A stretch of 64,000 nucleotides of DNA from contig NZ_CP116009.1 in the NCBI RefSeq assembly GCF_027941915.1, forward strand, positions 930,001 through 994,000, in the 5' to 3' direction. The notes beneath the pieces were generated by a model. That model did not search any database. It was not told the origin of the DNA and saw only the letters and a list, made by a program, of their open reading frames with translations. This document shows, piece after piece, positions 51,249 to 61,264 of this stretch. Each line of letters starts with the position of its first letter. Position 1 is the stretch's first letter. Origin of the DNA: Ramlibacter tataouinensis (GTDB lineage: Bacteria > Pseudomonadota > Gammaproteobacteria > Burkholderiales > Burkholderiaceae_C). A program made the translations under genes and the position numbers.

Positions 51249-51664
51249 AGCGGACCGGATGGGTGCAGAGCGGCGGCGTGGCCGCCCTGCTGGCACTCCT
51301 GTGTGGCGGTGCCAGTGCCGCGACGTCGGATGCGACGGCGCTCAAGCACGGCGAAGAGGTGTACGGCCGCTGCCTGGCCTGCCATGCCATCGAGCAGAAC
51401 CGCACCGGGCCGGCGCACTGCGGCCTGTTCGGCCGCAAGGCCGGCACCGCGCCAGGCTACGCCAGCTACTCGGCGGCGCTGAAGAACTCGGGGATCACCT
51501 GGAACGAAGCGACGCTGTCGAAGTTCCTGGCCGACCCGATGAACACCGTGCCGGGCACCAACATGACCTACCTGGGGGTCACGGACGCGAAGGAGCGGGC
51601 CGATCTGATTGCGTACCTGAAGCAGGCGACGCAGGCGGGGAAGGCTTGCCAGTTGGCGAAGTAG
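51245..51664 (+). CDS. Periplasmic c-type cytochrome
   Basis: 139 residues. Signal peptide about 1-25, haem motif CLACH (43-47), then GPAHCGLFGRKAG and the Met ligand in GTNMTYLGV, the layout of small class I cytochromes c. GTG start overlapping the TGA of the ferritin-like gene (GTGA), so translation is coupled. It probably passes electrons to or from the ferritin-like protein. Confidence 0.9.
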   Translation: MKRTGWVQSGGVAALLALLCGGASAATSDATALKHGEEVYGRCLACHAIEQNRTGPAHCGLFGRKAGTAPGYASYSAALKNSGITWNEATLSKFLADPMNTVPGTNMTYLGVTDAKERADLIAYLKQATQAGKACQLAK

Positions 51665-51744
51665 GACTAGCCGACGCCGACGACCGACTCGTCATTCCCG
51701 CGGAGGGATGGCGGAGGATGACGCGCGAAGCCGGATGACGCGCG

Positions 51745-52899
51745 TCAATTCGGCACCGCCCCCCGTCCCGCGTGGGCGCGCGCGATCACGGTCTTCATGA
51801 TCTGCGCCGTCCCGTCCCCGATCTGGAACCCCAGCACGTCGCGCAGCCGCTGCTCCATGGGCCCGCGGTCGTAGCCGCCGTGGCCGAAGGACAGCAGGCA
51901 CTGGTGCACCGTGTCATACGCCAGTTGGGGCGCCCACCATTTGCACATGGCAGCCTCGGCGCTGTGCGGCAGGCCCTGGTCCTTCAGCCACAGCGCCTGC
52001 AGGCACAGCAGCCGGGCGGCCTCCACCTTGGTCTGCAGGTCGGCCAGCGGGTGCGACACGCCCTGGAACGCCGACAGCGGCTTGCCAAACGCCTCGCGCT
52101 GCGAGACGTAGGCCCAGGTCTCGTCCAGCGCCACCCGCGCCACCGCCAGCACCTGCAGCCCGATCAGGGCGCGCGAGAAGTCGAAGCCCTGCATCACCTG
52201 CACGAAGCCCTGGTTCTCCTGGCCGAGCCGGTGGTCGAGCGGCACGCGCACGTTGTCGAAGAACAGGGACCCCCGGCCGATGGCCCGCTGGCCATGGCAA
52301 TCGAAGCGGCTGCGCGTCAGGCCCTGGGCATCGCCGGGCACCAGCAGCGCCGTGACGCCGCGCGCGCCCGACTCCGGCGCGCCCGTGCGGCCGAACACGA
52401 TGACGGCATCGGCCTGGTCGGCGGCCGAGATCGAGGTCTTCTCGCCGTTGACCACGTAGGCGTCGCCGACCCGCTCCACCCGCAGCCGCAGGTTGGCGGC
52501 ATCCGACCCGCCCCGCGGCTCCGTCAGCGCAATCGCCAGCAGCGCCTCGCCGCGCACCAGCCGCTGCAGCCAGGGACCGGCGACAGCCGGGTCGCCATGC
52601 TCGGCCAGAATCTGGCCATTGAGCGACGCCAGCAGGTTGACGTACGACAGGCTCAGGTCGGCGGCAGCGATCTCTTCGTGGATCACGCCGGCGGCCAGGC
52701 AGCCGGCGCCCTGCCCGCCCCATTGCTCAGGCAACTCCGGCGCGATGAAGCCCATCTCGCCCATCTCCCGCATCAGCGACCGGTCCAGCGCGCGGGTGCG
52801 GTCGCGCTCCTGGTAGCCGGGCGCAACGCGCTCGCGGGCGTAGCGTCGCGCCTGCTCGGCCAGCGCCTGCAGCGATTCGTCGAGATAGGGGTTGCGCAT
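51745..52899 (-). CDS. aliB: Acyl-CoA dehydrogenase, probable cyclohexanecarboxyl-CoA dehydrogenase
   Basis: 384-residue FAD enzyme. FAD and substrate regions: LLAIALTEPRGGSDAANLRL, VVNGEKTSISAADQADAVIV, LGQENQGFVQVMQGFDFSRA, FGKPLSAFQGVSHPLADLQT and the end VLGFQIGDGTAQIMKTVIAR. As third gene of the badH-badI operon it should oxidise cyclohexanecarboxyl-CoA to cyclohex-1-ene-1-carboxyl-CoA. The general family call is firm; the aliB name rests on context. 11 bases after badI. Confidence 0.82.
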   Translation of the reverse strand: MRNPYLDESLQALAEQARRYARERVAPGYQERDRTRALDRSLMREMGEMGFIAPELPEQWGGQGAGCLAAGVIHEEIAAADLSLSYVNLLASLNGQILAEHGDPAVAGPWLQRLVRGEALLAIALTEPRGGSDAANLRLRVERVGDAYVVNGEKTSISAADQADAVIVFGRTGAPESGARGVTALLVPGDAQGLTRSRFDCHGQRAIGRGSLFFDNVRVPLDHRLGQENQGFVQVMQGFDFSRALIGLQVLAVARVALDETWAYVSQREAFGKPLSAFQGVSHPLADLQTKVEAARLLCLQALWLKDQGLPHSAEAAMCKWWAPQLAYDTVHQCLLSFGHGGYDRGPMEQRLRDVLGFQIGDGTAQIMKTVIARAHAGRGAVPN

Positions 52900-52910
52900 G
52901 GGCGGCCCGC

Positions 52911-53693
52911 CTACTTGTGGAACTTGCGGAACTCGGGCTTGCGCTTTTCCTGCAGGGCCTTGACGCCCTCGCGCGATTCCTCGGTGTCGTAGAACAGCTT
53001 GAGCGCGTACATGCCCATGCCCGCGATGCCGGCCTGGTGGGCGGTGTCCATGTTGAAGCTGCGCTTGGCGATGGCGATGGCGGTGGGGCTGCGCTCGCAG
53101 ATCTCCTCGGCCCACTGCTGCACCGTGGCGTCCAGTTCCTCGTGCGGCACGCAGATGTTGGCCAGGCCCATAGCGACGGCCTCTTGGCCGGAGTAGCGGC
53201 GGTTGAGGTACCAGATCTCGCGCGCCTTCTTCTCGCCCACCACGCGCGCCAGGAACGCGGTGCCGTAGCCGGGATCGACCGAGCCCATCTTCGGCCCGAC
53301 CTGGCCGAAGATGGCCTTGTCCGAGCAGATGGTCAGGTCGCAGATGGTGCACAGCACGTTGCCGCCGCCGATGGCATAGCCCTGCACGCGGGCGATGACG
53401 GGCTTGGGCACGTCGCGGATGGCGGTGTGCAGTTCCTCCATCGGCAGGCCGATGGTGCCGCGACCGTCGTAGTTGCCGTCGTGCGCCGACTGGTCGCCGC
53501 CGGTGCAGAAGGCGCGGTCGCCGGCGCCGGCCAGCACGATGCAGCCGATCTCGCGGTCGTAGCCCGCCTTGTGCAGTGCGCGGATCAGCTCGTCGCAGGT
53601 GGTGCCGCGGAACGCGTTCATCTTGTCCGGGCGGTTGATGGTGATCCACGCCACGCGGTTGCGCACTTCGTAGAGGATGTCCTGGAAGTCCAT
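52911..53693 (-). CDS. badI: 2-ketocyclohexanecarboxyl-CoA hydrolase
   Basis: 260-residue crotonase-fold enzyme that opens the ring of 2-ketocyclohexanecarboxyl-CoA to give pimeloyl-CoA. Wording typical of BadI: MNAFRGTTCDELIRALHKAG, GDRAFCTGGDQSAHDGNYDG, TAIRDVPKPVIARVQGYAIG, GQVGPKMGSVDPGYGTAFLA, and the NMDTAHQAGIAG run near the end. Agreement with the Rhodopseudomonas protein, recalled from memory, is very high. ATG at 53693 in the middle of the three-gene operon, 29 bases after badH. Confidence 0.93.
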   Translation of the reverse strand: MDFQDILYEVRNRVAWITINRPDKMNAFRGTTCDELIRALHKAGYDREIGCIVLAGAGDRAFCTGGDQSAHDGNYDGRGTIGLPMEELHTAIRDVPKPVIARVQGYAIGGGNVLCTICDLTICSDKAIFGQVGPKMGSVDPGYGTAFLARVVGEKKAREIWYLNRRYSGQEAVAMGLANICVPHEELDATVQQWAEEICERSPTAIAIAKRSFNMDTAHQAGIAGMGMYALKLFYDTEESREGVKALQEKRKPEFRKFHK

Positions 53694-53722
53694 GGGTGAT
53701 GCCTTTCGGGTGAGGAGCGGTT

Positions 53723-54490
53723 TCAGCCGGCCATGGTCAGGCCGCCGGAGACGGACAGGACCTGGCCGGTGACGAACGCGGCGTCGTCGCTGGCGAAGAA
53801 CAGGATGGCGCCAGGCAGGTCCTCGGGCTGGCCGATGCGCCCGAGCGGGATGGAGCGGCGGAACGCCTCGCGCAGCTTGTCGGGGTTGCCGGCGCCCTGC
53901 AGGTAGCCCTCGAACAGGGGCGTTTCGGTGACGCCGGGACACACCACGTTGACGGTGATGTTGTGGCGGGCGTGCTCGCGCGCCAGCGTCTTGGACAGCG
54001 CGACCAGGCCGCCCTTGCAGGCGGCATAGACCGCTTCGCCGGAGGAGCCCACGCGGGCGGCGTCCGACGCGATGTTGACGATGCGCCCCGCGTTGCGCGC
54101 CACCATGCCGGGCAGTACGGCGTGCAGCATGTGCAGCGCGCCCACCAGGTTGATGGCGATGAGACGATCCCATTCGGCGGGCACCGTGGTGGTGAACGGC
54201 TTGAACACGTCCCAGCCGGCGCAGTTGACCAGGATGTCGATCGGCCCGAGGCGATCGATCACTGCCTGCACGGCCGCATCGACGCTGCCGCGATCGGTGA
54301 TGTCGCAGCCGACCGCCAGTGACTGCCCACCGGCCGCCGCGATGCGCCGGGCGACCGCTTCGGCGGCTTCGGCGTTGCGATCCAGCACCGCCACGCGCGC
54401 CCCCTCCTGCGCGAAGCGTTCGCAGGTGGCGCCGCCGATGCCGCCGCCGCCACCGGTGATGATCGCGGTCTTGCCTTGCAGTCTGCTCAT
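53723..54490 (-). CDS. badH: 2-hydroxycyclohexanecarboxyl-CoA dehydrogenase
   Basis: 255-residue SDR enzyme: TGGGGGIGGA cofactor loop, NCAGWDVFKPF, IASDAARVGSSGEAVYAACK (Ser and YxxxK), and GQVLSVSGGLTMAG end. With BadI it turns the hydroxy-ring acyl-CoA into the keto-acyl-CoA that BadI opens. First gene of the operon. ATG at 54490, AAGGAAGG upstream. Divergent to badR. A 12-bp motif shared with the transporter operon lies 30 bases upstream. Confidence 0.9.
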   Translation of the reverse strand: MSRLQGKTAIITGGGGGIGGATCERFAQEGARVAVLDRNAEAAEAVARRIAAAGGQSLAVGCDITDRGSVDAAVQAVIDRLGPIDILVNCAGWDVFKPFTTTVPAEWDRLIAINLVGALHMLHAVLPGMVARNAGRIVNIASDAARVGSSGEAVYAACKGGLVALSKTLAREHARHNITVNVVCPGVTETPLFEGYLQGAGNPDKLREAFRRSIPLGRIGQPEDLPGAILFFASDDAAFVTGQVLSVSGGLTMAG

Positions 54491-54519
54491 GGATGCCTTC
54501 CTTGCAGGGGTCCTGCCCT

Positions 54520-54531
54520 TATGACAACATG
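54520..54531. promoter_or_regulatory. Candidate BadR site upstream of badH
   Basis: TATGACAACATG, found again at 62253-62264 upstream of the Liv/ligase operon. It contains ATG-N4-CAT symmetry, modest for a MarR dimer. It sits in the divergent badH-badR gap. Confidence 0.45.
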
Positions 54532-54603
54532 TGGCGCATCTTAGGGACCGAGGGTGGATCCCGCAAGGCCCGCCGAGACGCGGCGAAGCCAAGGAGAATG
54601 TCA

Positions 54604-55095
54604 ATGAAGAACTCGAATGCCGAAACCCGGGCGGCGCTGGCCAACCGGCTGTTCTTCCGGCTCTACCAATGCGCCAACATGCTGCATAAAACCGGCAGCC
54701 GGGCGATCGAGGCGGAAGGCCTGACCACCCAGCAGTGGGCGGTGCTGGGCGCGCTGTCGCGGCCCGAGGCCGGGGCCGGAATGAAGCTGGGCGAGCTGGC
54801 CCGCTACCTGATGGTCAGCCGCCAGAACCTGGCCGGGGTGGTCGGCCGGCTGGAGCGCGACGGCCGCGTGGAAAGCGCCGCCGACCCGGCCGACGGCCGC
54901 TCACGCCTGATCCGCATGACGGTGCCCGGGCGGCAGGTGTGGCAGCGCAAGGCCCTGCCCAAGATCCACGCGTACTACGAGCAGGCGCTGGATGGCTTCT
55001 CCAGCAACGACATGGTGCACACGGTGCACTACCTGCTGAAGATGCTGGAGAACATGAAGCAGATCGACGAGGCGGACGGGGAAGAGGAGGAGTAG
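54604..55095 (+). CDS. badR: MarR family regulator BadR
   Basis: 163 residues. Winged helix: FRLYQCANMLHKTGSRAIEA, GLTTQQWAVLGALSRPEAGA, LARYLMVSRQNLAGVVGRLE, RDGRVESAADPADGRSRLIR, and an acidic helical tail. BadR is the known MarR-type repressor of the cyclohexanecarboxylate genes, released by a pathway CoA thioester. The ATG at 54604 is chosen over that at 54598 because AAGGAG is then well spaced. Divergent from badH. Confidence 0.85.
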   Translation: MKNSNAETRAALANRLFFRLYQCANMLHKTGSRAIEAEGLTTQQWAVLGALSRPEAGAGMKLGELARYLMVSRQNLAGVVGRLERDGRVESAADPADGRSRLIRMTVPGRQVWQRKALPKIHAYYEQALDGFSSNDMVHTVHYLLKMLENMKQIDEADGEEEE

Positions 55096-55098
55096 GCC

Positions 55099-55193
55099 CC
55101 GTCGTCCCCGCGAAGGCGGGGATCCAGCGCAACGCGCCTGCGGCGCTCATGCACGCCGCGCTGCGTGGATCCCGCCTGCGCGGGAATGACGGG
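55099..55193. repeat. Inverted pair of REP-like elements
   Basis: Two arms face each other: GTCGTCCCCGCGAAGGCGGG with GATCCA, and the mirror TGGATCCCGCCTGCGCGGGA with ATGAC. Each arm is itself a palindrome. They lie between convergent badR and the binding-protein gene. Similar units occur near 51690-51710 and at 63930-63999. Confidence 0.75.
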
Positions 55194-55211
55194 ACAGGCG
55201 GGCGGACCGCG

Positions 55212-56456
55212 TTACTTCCCCGTCTTCGCGAACTCCGCCGACTGCTCCTTGACCACCTTGTCCACCTCGTCGGTGTAGGCGCTGAACCAGTCGCCCTGCG
55301 GCACCCACTTGGCGCCGTCCCACATGTCGATGCGGGTCTTGCCGCCGCCGCCGTGGTCCTTGGCGGTCACGGTCACCGGGGCGATGAAGCCGTTGGCGTC
55401 GAAGTCCTTCAGGCTCTCCAGGCCGGCCTTGATCTTGGCCGGGTTGAGCGGCCAGCCGCCCTTCTTGATCGCCGCCCGCACGCCCTCGAACATCACCGAG
55501 TACATGGCCAGGCCGGTGTTGTAGTAGATGTCGTCCATGTTCTTGATGTCGCCCGCGCCCTTGTTGGCGCCGTAGACCTCCTTGGCGATCTGCTGCATCA
55601 GCGGGTGGTCCTTGCCGCCCACCACGTTGGTGCCGCGCTTGAGGCCCTTGGCGTCGGCCGGGCCGATGTTGCGCAGGTCCACCTCGTTGAGCCAGTTGAC
55701 GGTGATCAGCTTGCTCATCGGGATGCCGTTGCGCTTCATCTCCTTGGCCGCCACCACGTGCATGGCCGACAGGTTCCAGCTGATCACCCAGTCGGGGTCG
55801 AACCGGCGGATCTGGGTCCACACCGCGGCCTGGTCGCGCCCCGGCATGGGGTTGGGGAACAGCTGCAGGTCGAAGCCTTCCTTGGCCGCCAGCGTCTTGA
55901 GCACCGGGATCGGCTCCTGCCCGAACGCGTAGTCGGGGTAGATGAAGCCGATCTTCACGCCCTTGAGGCTGCCCTTGTGCTGGGTCTTGATCCAGGCCAC
56001 GTCGTTGGCCATCTGGCCCCAGTAGGTCGGGCCGATCGGGAAGATCCACTTGAACACCTCGCCGTCCACCGCGTCGCCGCGGCCGACGAAGGACTGCAGC
56101 ATGATGTTGCCGTCCTGCATGTGGCGCGGCAGCACGGCGCGCGACACCGGCGTGGACAGGTAGTCGAACATCATCACGCCTTCGCGCTTGAGCTTCTCGT
56201 AGCACTCGATGCCGCGCTGCGGCTCGTTGCCATGGTCCTGCACGATGATCTCGATCGGCTTGCCCTCCAGGCCGCCCTTGGCGTTGAGCAGCGTCGCGTA
56301 GTCCTTGGCGGCCTGTGCGATCTGCGGCGTGACGAAGGTGTAAGCCTTGCTCAGGTCGTAGCACAGGCCGAACTTGATCGTGTCCTGCGCCTGCGCGGCT
56401 CCGCCTCCCGCCAGCAGGGCCAGCCCCGCCAGGATGGATAGCGCTCGTTGCTTCAT
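55212..56456 (-). CDS. ABC transporter substrate-binding protein (branched-chain amino acid type)
   Basis: 414-residue periplasmic binding protein of the Leu/Ile/Val class. Signal peptide about 1-24 ending AAQAQ, then TIKFGLCYDLSKAYTFVTPQ, KPIEIIVQDHGNEPQRGIEC and IGFIYPDYAFGQEPIPVLKT. Such proteins in soil betaproteobacteria often bind aromatic or alicyclic acids. AGGAGA precedes the ATG. Last of the Liv-type operon, 95 bases after livF. By its neighbours, cyclohexanecarboxylate or a related acid is a plausible ligand. Confidence 0.92.
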   Translation of the reverse strand: MKQRALSILAGLALLAGGGAAQAQDTIKFGLCYDLSKAYTFVTPQIAQAAKDYATLLNAKGGLEGKPIEIIVQDHGNEPQRGIECYEKLKREGVMMFDYLSTPVSRAVLPRHMQDGNIMLQSFVGRGDAVDGEVFKWIFPIGPTYWGQMANDVAWIKTQHKGSLKGVKIGFIYPDYAFGQEPIPVLKTLAAKEGFDLQLFPNPMPGRDQAAVWTQIRRFDPDWVISWNLSAMHVVAAKEMKRNGIPMSKLITVNWLNEVDLRNIGPADAKGLKRGTNVVGGKDHPLMQQIAKEVYGANKGAGDIKNMDDIYYNTGLAMYSVMFEGVRAAIKKGGWPLNPAKIKAGLESLKDFDANGFIAPVTVTAKDHGGGGKTRIDMWDGAKWVPQGDWFSAYTDEVDKVVKEQSAEFAKTGK

Positions 56457-56551
56457 GGCTTGTCTCCTGCGTACGTTGGTCTGGATGGCCGCGGCGGATG
56501 CCCAGTACGCTCGCCTTCCGCACGGTCGGGAACTCGGGAAGCTCGACTTGC

Positions 56552-57367
<816 letters not shown>

Positions 57368-57373
57368 GGGGGC

Positions 57374-58447
57374 CTACTTCCTCACGTAGCCGAAGGGCCA
57401 GACCATCAGGTAGTTGCGGATGTTGCCGTACAGCTTGCCCAGCCCCATCGGCTCGATCAGCAGCACCGCGATGATGCTGGCACCGTAGATCATGTAGGGG
57501 ATGTGCGCCAGCGTCTCGACCCCGATGTCGGCGCCCACGGCACGCGCAATGGCCGAGATCAGCTCGTTCATCTGGCCCGGCAGCAGCAGGATGAAGGCGG
57601 TACCGAAGAAGCTGCCGATGATGCTGCCCAGGCCGCCCACGATCACCATCGCCAGCACCTCGATCGACACGTTGACGGCGAACTGCTCGGGCGTGACCGC
57701 GTGGTAAAAGCCGAAGATCAGCATGGCGCCGCTGACCCCGCCGATGAAGGCCGAGGCCGCGAAAGCCACCAGCTTGTAGCGGAACGCCTGCACGCCGATC
57801 ACCGCCGCCGCGTAGTCCTTCTCGCGCACCGCCACCAGCGCACGGCCCAGCGCGCTGCGCCGCAAGTTCAGCATGAAGACGGTCACCGCCACGGTCCAGG
57901 CCAGCACCACGTAGTAGGTGCCGACCTCGGAAGTGATGGCTTGGCCGAGCAGCTTCATCGGCGGCGCCTGCAGCGTGGCCGACACGCCCCCGCTGATGGC
58001 CGGCACGTGCGAGATCACCCAGTCCATCACGAACTGCATGGCCAGCGTGGACAGCGCCAGGTACAGGCCCTTGACGCGCAGCGCCGCGAAGGCGAACACG
58101 ACGCCGACCCCGGTGGCCGTCAGCCCGCCCAGCACCACCGCGATCTCCCAGGGGATGCCGTTGCGCGCCGCGTGCACCGAGGCGTAGGCGCCCATGCCCA
58201 TGATGGCGGCGTAACCGAAGTGGAACTGACCGGCCCAGCCCAGCACCAGGTTCAGGCCCAGCACGGCCGACGTCCAGATCAGCCAGGGGCGGATGTAGCT
58301 GGACAGCGCGAGCGAACTGAAGATCCAGGGCGCGGCCAACGCCACCGCCAGCAGCGCCCACATGGCCCGGCGCTCGAAGGGTATGGGGAACAGCGCCCGA
58401 TCATGGGCATAGCTGGTGTGGAAGATGCCGGCGCGGCGGTAGAGCAT
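57374..58447 (-). CDS. livM: ABC transporter permease (LivM type)
   Basis: 357 residues, about nine or ten hydrophobic segments, with the Liv-type pattern: FGYAAIMGMGAYASVHAARN early, LRRSALGRALVAVREKDYAA in the cytoplasmic loop, and VGGLGSIIGSFFGTAFILLL near the end. The ATG directly abuts the TAG stop of livH. Forms the membrane channel with LivH. Confidence 0.92.
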   Translation of the reverse strand: MLYRRAGIFHTSYAHDRALFPIPFERRAMWALLAVALAAPWIFSSLALSSYIRPWLIWTSAVLGLNLVLGWAGQFHFGYAAIMGMGAYASVHAARNGIPWEIAVVLGGLTATGVGVVFAFAALRVKGLYLALSTLAMQFVMDWVISHVPAISGGVSATLQAPPMKLLGQAITSEVGTYYVVLAWTVAVTVFMLNLRRSALGRALVAVREKDYAAAVIGVQAFRYKLVAFAASAFIGGVSGAMLIFGFYHAVTPEQFAVNVSIEVLAMVIVGGLGSIIGSFFGTAFILLLPGQMNELISAIARAVGADIGVETLAHIPYMIYGASIIAVLLIEPMGLGKLYGNIRNYLMVWPFGYVRK

Positions 58448-59335
58448 CTAGATCCTCTCGATGTCGTGGCGGCCGAACAGCCCGTGCGGCCGGACCATGA
58501 TGGTCAGGATCAGCACCGCGGCCACCACCAGCTCGCGCGTGCCGCCGCCCAGCAGCGGGTCGAGGTAGCCGGAGGCGACGTTCTCCAGGATGCCCAGCAG
58601 CAGCCCCGCCAGCAGCGCGCCGCCGATGCTGTCCAACCCGCCCAGCACGCCCACCGTGATGCCCTTGAGCAGCAGCAGCGACAGCGACTGGTCCACCGTC
58701 TGCACCGAGCCCCACAGCACGCCGGCGGCGGTGGCGGCCACCGCCGACAGCGCCCAGGACAGCGCCACGCCGCGCTCGACCGAGATGCCCACCGACCAGG
58801 AGGCGGTGTAGTCGTCGGCGATGGCGCGCAGCACCACGCCCATGCGGGTGCGGAAGAAGAACACCGAAATCGCGAACAGCACCAGCGTCACCGCAGCACC
58901 GATGGCGTAGGCGCGATTGACCAGCAGCGGCCCGACGAACAGCGGCGCGTCACTGATGCCGATGGCCATGTTGCGGCCGCTGCCGCCCCAGAAGGTGAGC
59001 GCCGTGGCGCGCAGGAAGATGTCCAGGCCCAGCGTCATCATCAGGATCATCACGATCGGCTGGCCGGCCAGCCGGCGCAGCGCGATCCGCTCGATCGCCA
59101 CCCCCAGCACGAACATGGACAGCATGGCCAGCGGGATCGCGACCCACATCGACAGGCCCACCTGCCCGGCAAAGGCCAGCACCAGGTAGGGTCCGACCAT
59201 GGTGAGCGCGCCCTGCGCCAGGTTGGGCACCGAGGACGACTTGTAGATCAGCACGATGCCGATCGCCACCAGCGCGTACATCAGGCCGGCCAGCGCGCCG
59301 TTGACCGCCAGCTCCAGGAAGTACATCCAGTCCAT
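58448..59335 (-). CDS. livH: ABC transporter permease (LivH type)
   Basis: 295 residues with about eight membrane segments: LAVNGALAGLMYALVAIGIV start, NLAQGALTMVGPYLV, RTRMGVVLRAIADDYTASWS loop and GVLGGLDSIGGALLAGLLLG. Typical LivH size. Three bases after the acyl-CoA ligase gene. Confidence 0.92.
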   Translation of the reverse strand: MDWMYFLELAVNGALAGLMYALVAIGIVLIYKSSSVPNLAQGALTMVGPYLVLAFAGQVGLSMWVAIPLAMLSMFVLGVAIERIALRRLAGQPIVMILMMTLGLDIFLRATALTFWGGSGRNMAIGISDAPLFVGPLLVNRAYAIGAAVTLVLFAISVFFFRTRMGVVLRAIADDYTASWSVGISVERGVALSWALSAVAATAAGVLWGSVQTVDQSLSLLLLKGITVGVLGGLDSIGGALLAGLLLGILENVASGYLDPLLGGGTRELVVAAVLILTIMVRPHGLFGRHDIERI

Positions 59336-59338
59336 GCG

Positions 59339-61264
59339 TCAGACTCCGGTGACGGCCAGTTCGCGCTCGGTCGTGCCGACCTCGCCGGTTTCGTACACCA
59401 CCTGCGCCTTCACCGCCACGGTGGGAGCGCCGGCGTAGATGGCCTCGATGATGGGCGCATAGCGCTCCTCCACCACGTTGCGCCGCAGCTTGCGCGTGCG
59501 GGTGATCTCGCCGTCGTCGGCATCGAATTCCTTGTGCAGGCTGACGAAGTGGCGCAGCCGCAGCGGCTCGGGCAGGCTGGCGTTGACGCGGCGGATCGCC
59601 TCGGCCAGCAGCTCGCGCACCTGGGGCTTTTGCGACAGGTCGGCGTACGAGATGTAGGAGATGCCGCGCAGCTCGGCCCAGTGGCCCACCGTCTCGGCGT
59701 CGATGCAGACCATGGCGGCCAGCCAGTCGCGGCCCTTGCCGAGCACCGCCACGTCCTTGATGAAGGGACTGAACTTCAGGCGGTTCTCGATGTAGTTGGG
59801 GATGTATCGCTCGCCCTGCGCGGTGTGCACCACTTCCGACACGCGGCCCAGCACCACCAGGTGGCCGTCGGGCTCCAGGTAGCCGGCATCGCCGGTGCGC
59901 AGCCAGCCGTCGGCCAGCGTTTCGCGCGTGGCGGCCTCGTTGCGGAAGTAGCCGCTGAACACGCTGCCCGAACGCACCAGGATCTCGCCGGCCTCGCTGA
60001 TCTTCACTTCCACGCCGGGCAGCGGACGGCCCACCGTGTGCAGCCGCACCTCTTCGGGCGACTGCATGGCGTTGTAGGCGCTGGTTTCCGTCTGGCCGTA
60101 CAGCTGGCGCAGCTTGACGCCCAGCGCCCGGTAGAAGACGAAGGTGTCCTCGCCGATCGCCTCGCCGCCGGTGTAGGCGTGGCGCAGCTGGGTCAGGCCC
60201 AGCTGGTCCTTGATCGGGCCCATCACCAGCGCGTCGCCGAGCGGGCGCAGCAGCCGCTGCAGCGCGGTGGGCGGCTGGCCGTCGAGCTTGCGGCGCTCGG
60301 CGGCCAGGGCCGAATCCATGAACAGGTTGTAGATCGCCTTCTTCAGGCGGGTCGAGTCCTCCATGCGCACCTGCACGGTGGTGAGCATGTTGTCCCAGCT
60401 GCGCGGCGCGGCCAGGTAGAAGGTGGGCGCGATCTCGCGCAGGTCGTGCAGCACCGTCTCCTGCCGCTCCGGCACGTTGATGGCGAAGCGCAGCGCCACG
60501 CCGGCGCCGATGGTGAAGGCGAAGTCGCCGATCCAGGCCATGGGCAGGTAGGCCAGCACGCTCTCGCCGAAGCCGAAGGCGCCGCAGCGGTAGGCGTTGG
60601 CCACGCCCGACAGGATGTTGAAGTGCGACAGCACCACCCCCTTGGGCTTGCCTGTGGTGCCGGAGGAGTGGATGAAGACGGCGGGATCGTCGGGGCCGGC
60701 GATGTCCAGCAGCGCCTGCGCCAGCCCCGGCTCCCGGGCCAGCCGCTCGCGGCCCCGGGCTTCCATCTCGTCCCACGACAGCAGGCCCGGCGCCGTGTAG
60801 CGCGCGATGCCGCGCGGGTTGTCGTAGACGATGTGGCCGATGCGGGCGCCGCGCTCGCGCAGGTCCAGTGCCTTGTCCACCTGCTCCTGGTCTTCACAGA
60901 AGGCGAAGGCGATTTCCACCTCGCTGGCCACGTGCAGCGCCTCCTGCGGCGTGGCATCGGGGAACACCGGCATGGCGTAGGCGCCCAGCACGCCGGCGCA
61001 CAGCATCCCCTGGTACAGGCGCGGGCGGTTGTCGCCCAGCACCAGCACGCCCTTCTCGCGCGAAAGGCCCAGCGCCTGCAGGCCGGCGGACACCGCCAGC
61101 ACGGTCTGCCACAGCTGCGCCCAGGTGGTCTCCTGCCAGATGCCGCGGTCCTTCTCGCGCATGGCGACCCGCGTCGGCACCGCCTGCGCGTTGGCCGCCA
61201 GCAGCCGCGGCAGCGTGGTGCGCGGGTCCAGCTCCCAGCGGCCGGCCTCAGGCTGCGGCTGCAT
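59339..61264 (-). CDS. AMP-forming acyl-CoA ligase (long-chain/aryl type)
   Basis: 641 residues. P-loop FIHSSGTTGKPKGVV, then LYGQTETSAYNAMQSPEEVR, DGWLRTGDAGYLEPDGHLVV and the hinge GERYIPNYIENRLKFSPFIK. Belongs to the FadD/FAA1-like branch of adenylate-forming ligases. Lying inside a Liv-type transporter operon, it should activate the imported acid to its CoA ester; with bad/ali genes adjacent it could be the functional equivalent of AliA. Overlaps livG by 17 bases. Substrate unproven. Confidence 0.9.
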   Translation of the reverse strand: MQPQPEAGRWELDPRTTLPRLLAANAQAVPTRVAMREKDRGIWQETTWAQLWQTVLAVSAGLQALGLSREKGVLVLGDNRPRLYQGMLCAGVLGAYAMPVFPDATPQEALHVASEVEIAFAFCEDQEQVDKALDLRERGARIGHIVYDNPRGIARYTAPGLLSWDEMEARGRERLAREPGLAQALLDIAGPDDPAVFIHSSGTTGKPKGVVLSHFNILSGVANAYRCGAFGFGESVLAYLPMAWIGDFAFTIGAGVALRFAINVPERQETVLHDLREIAPTFYLAAPRSWDNMLTTVQVRMEDSTRLKKAIYNLFMDSALAAERRKLDGQPPTALQRLLRPLGDALVMGPIKDQLGLTQLRHAYTGGEAIGEDTFVFYRALGVKLRQLYGQTETSAYNAMQSPEEVRLHTVGRPLPGVEVKISEAGEILVRSGSVFSGYFRNEAATRETLADGWLRTGDAGYLEPDGHLVVLGRVSEVVHTAQGERYIPNYIENRLKFSPFIKDVAVLGKGRDWLAAMVCIDAETVGHWAELRGISYISYADLSQKPQVRELLAEAIRRVNASLPEPLRLRHFVSLHKEFDADDGEITRTRKLRRNVVEERYAPIIEAIYAGAPTVAVKAQVVYETGEVGTTERELAVTGV

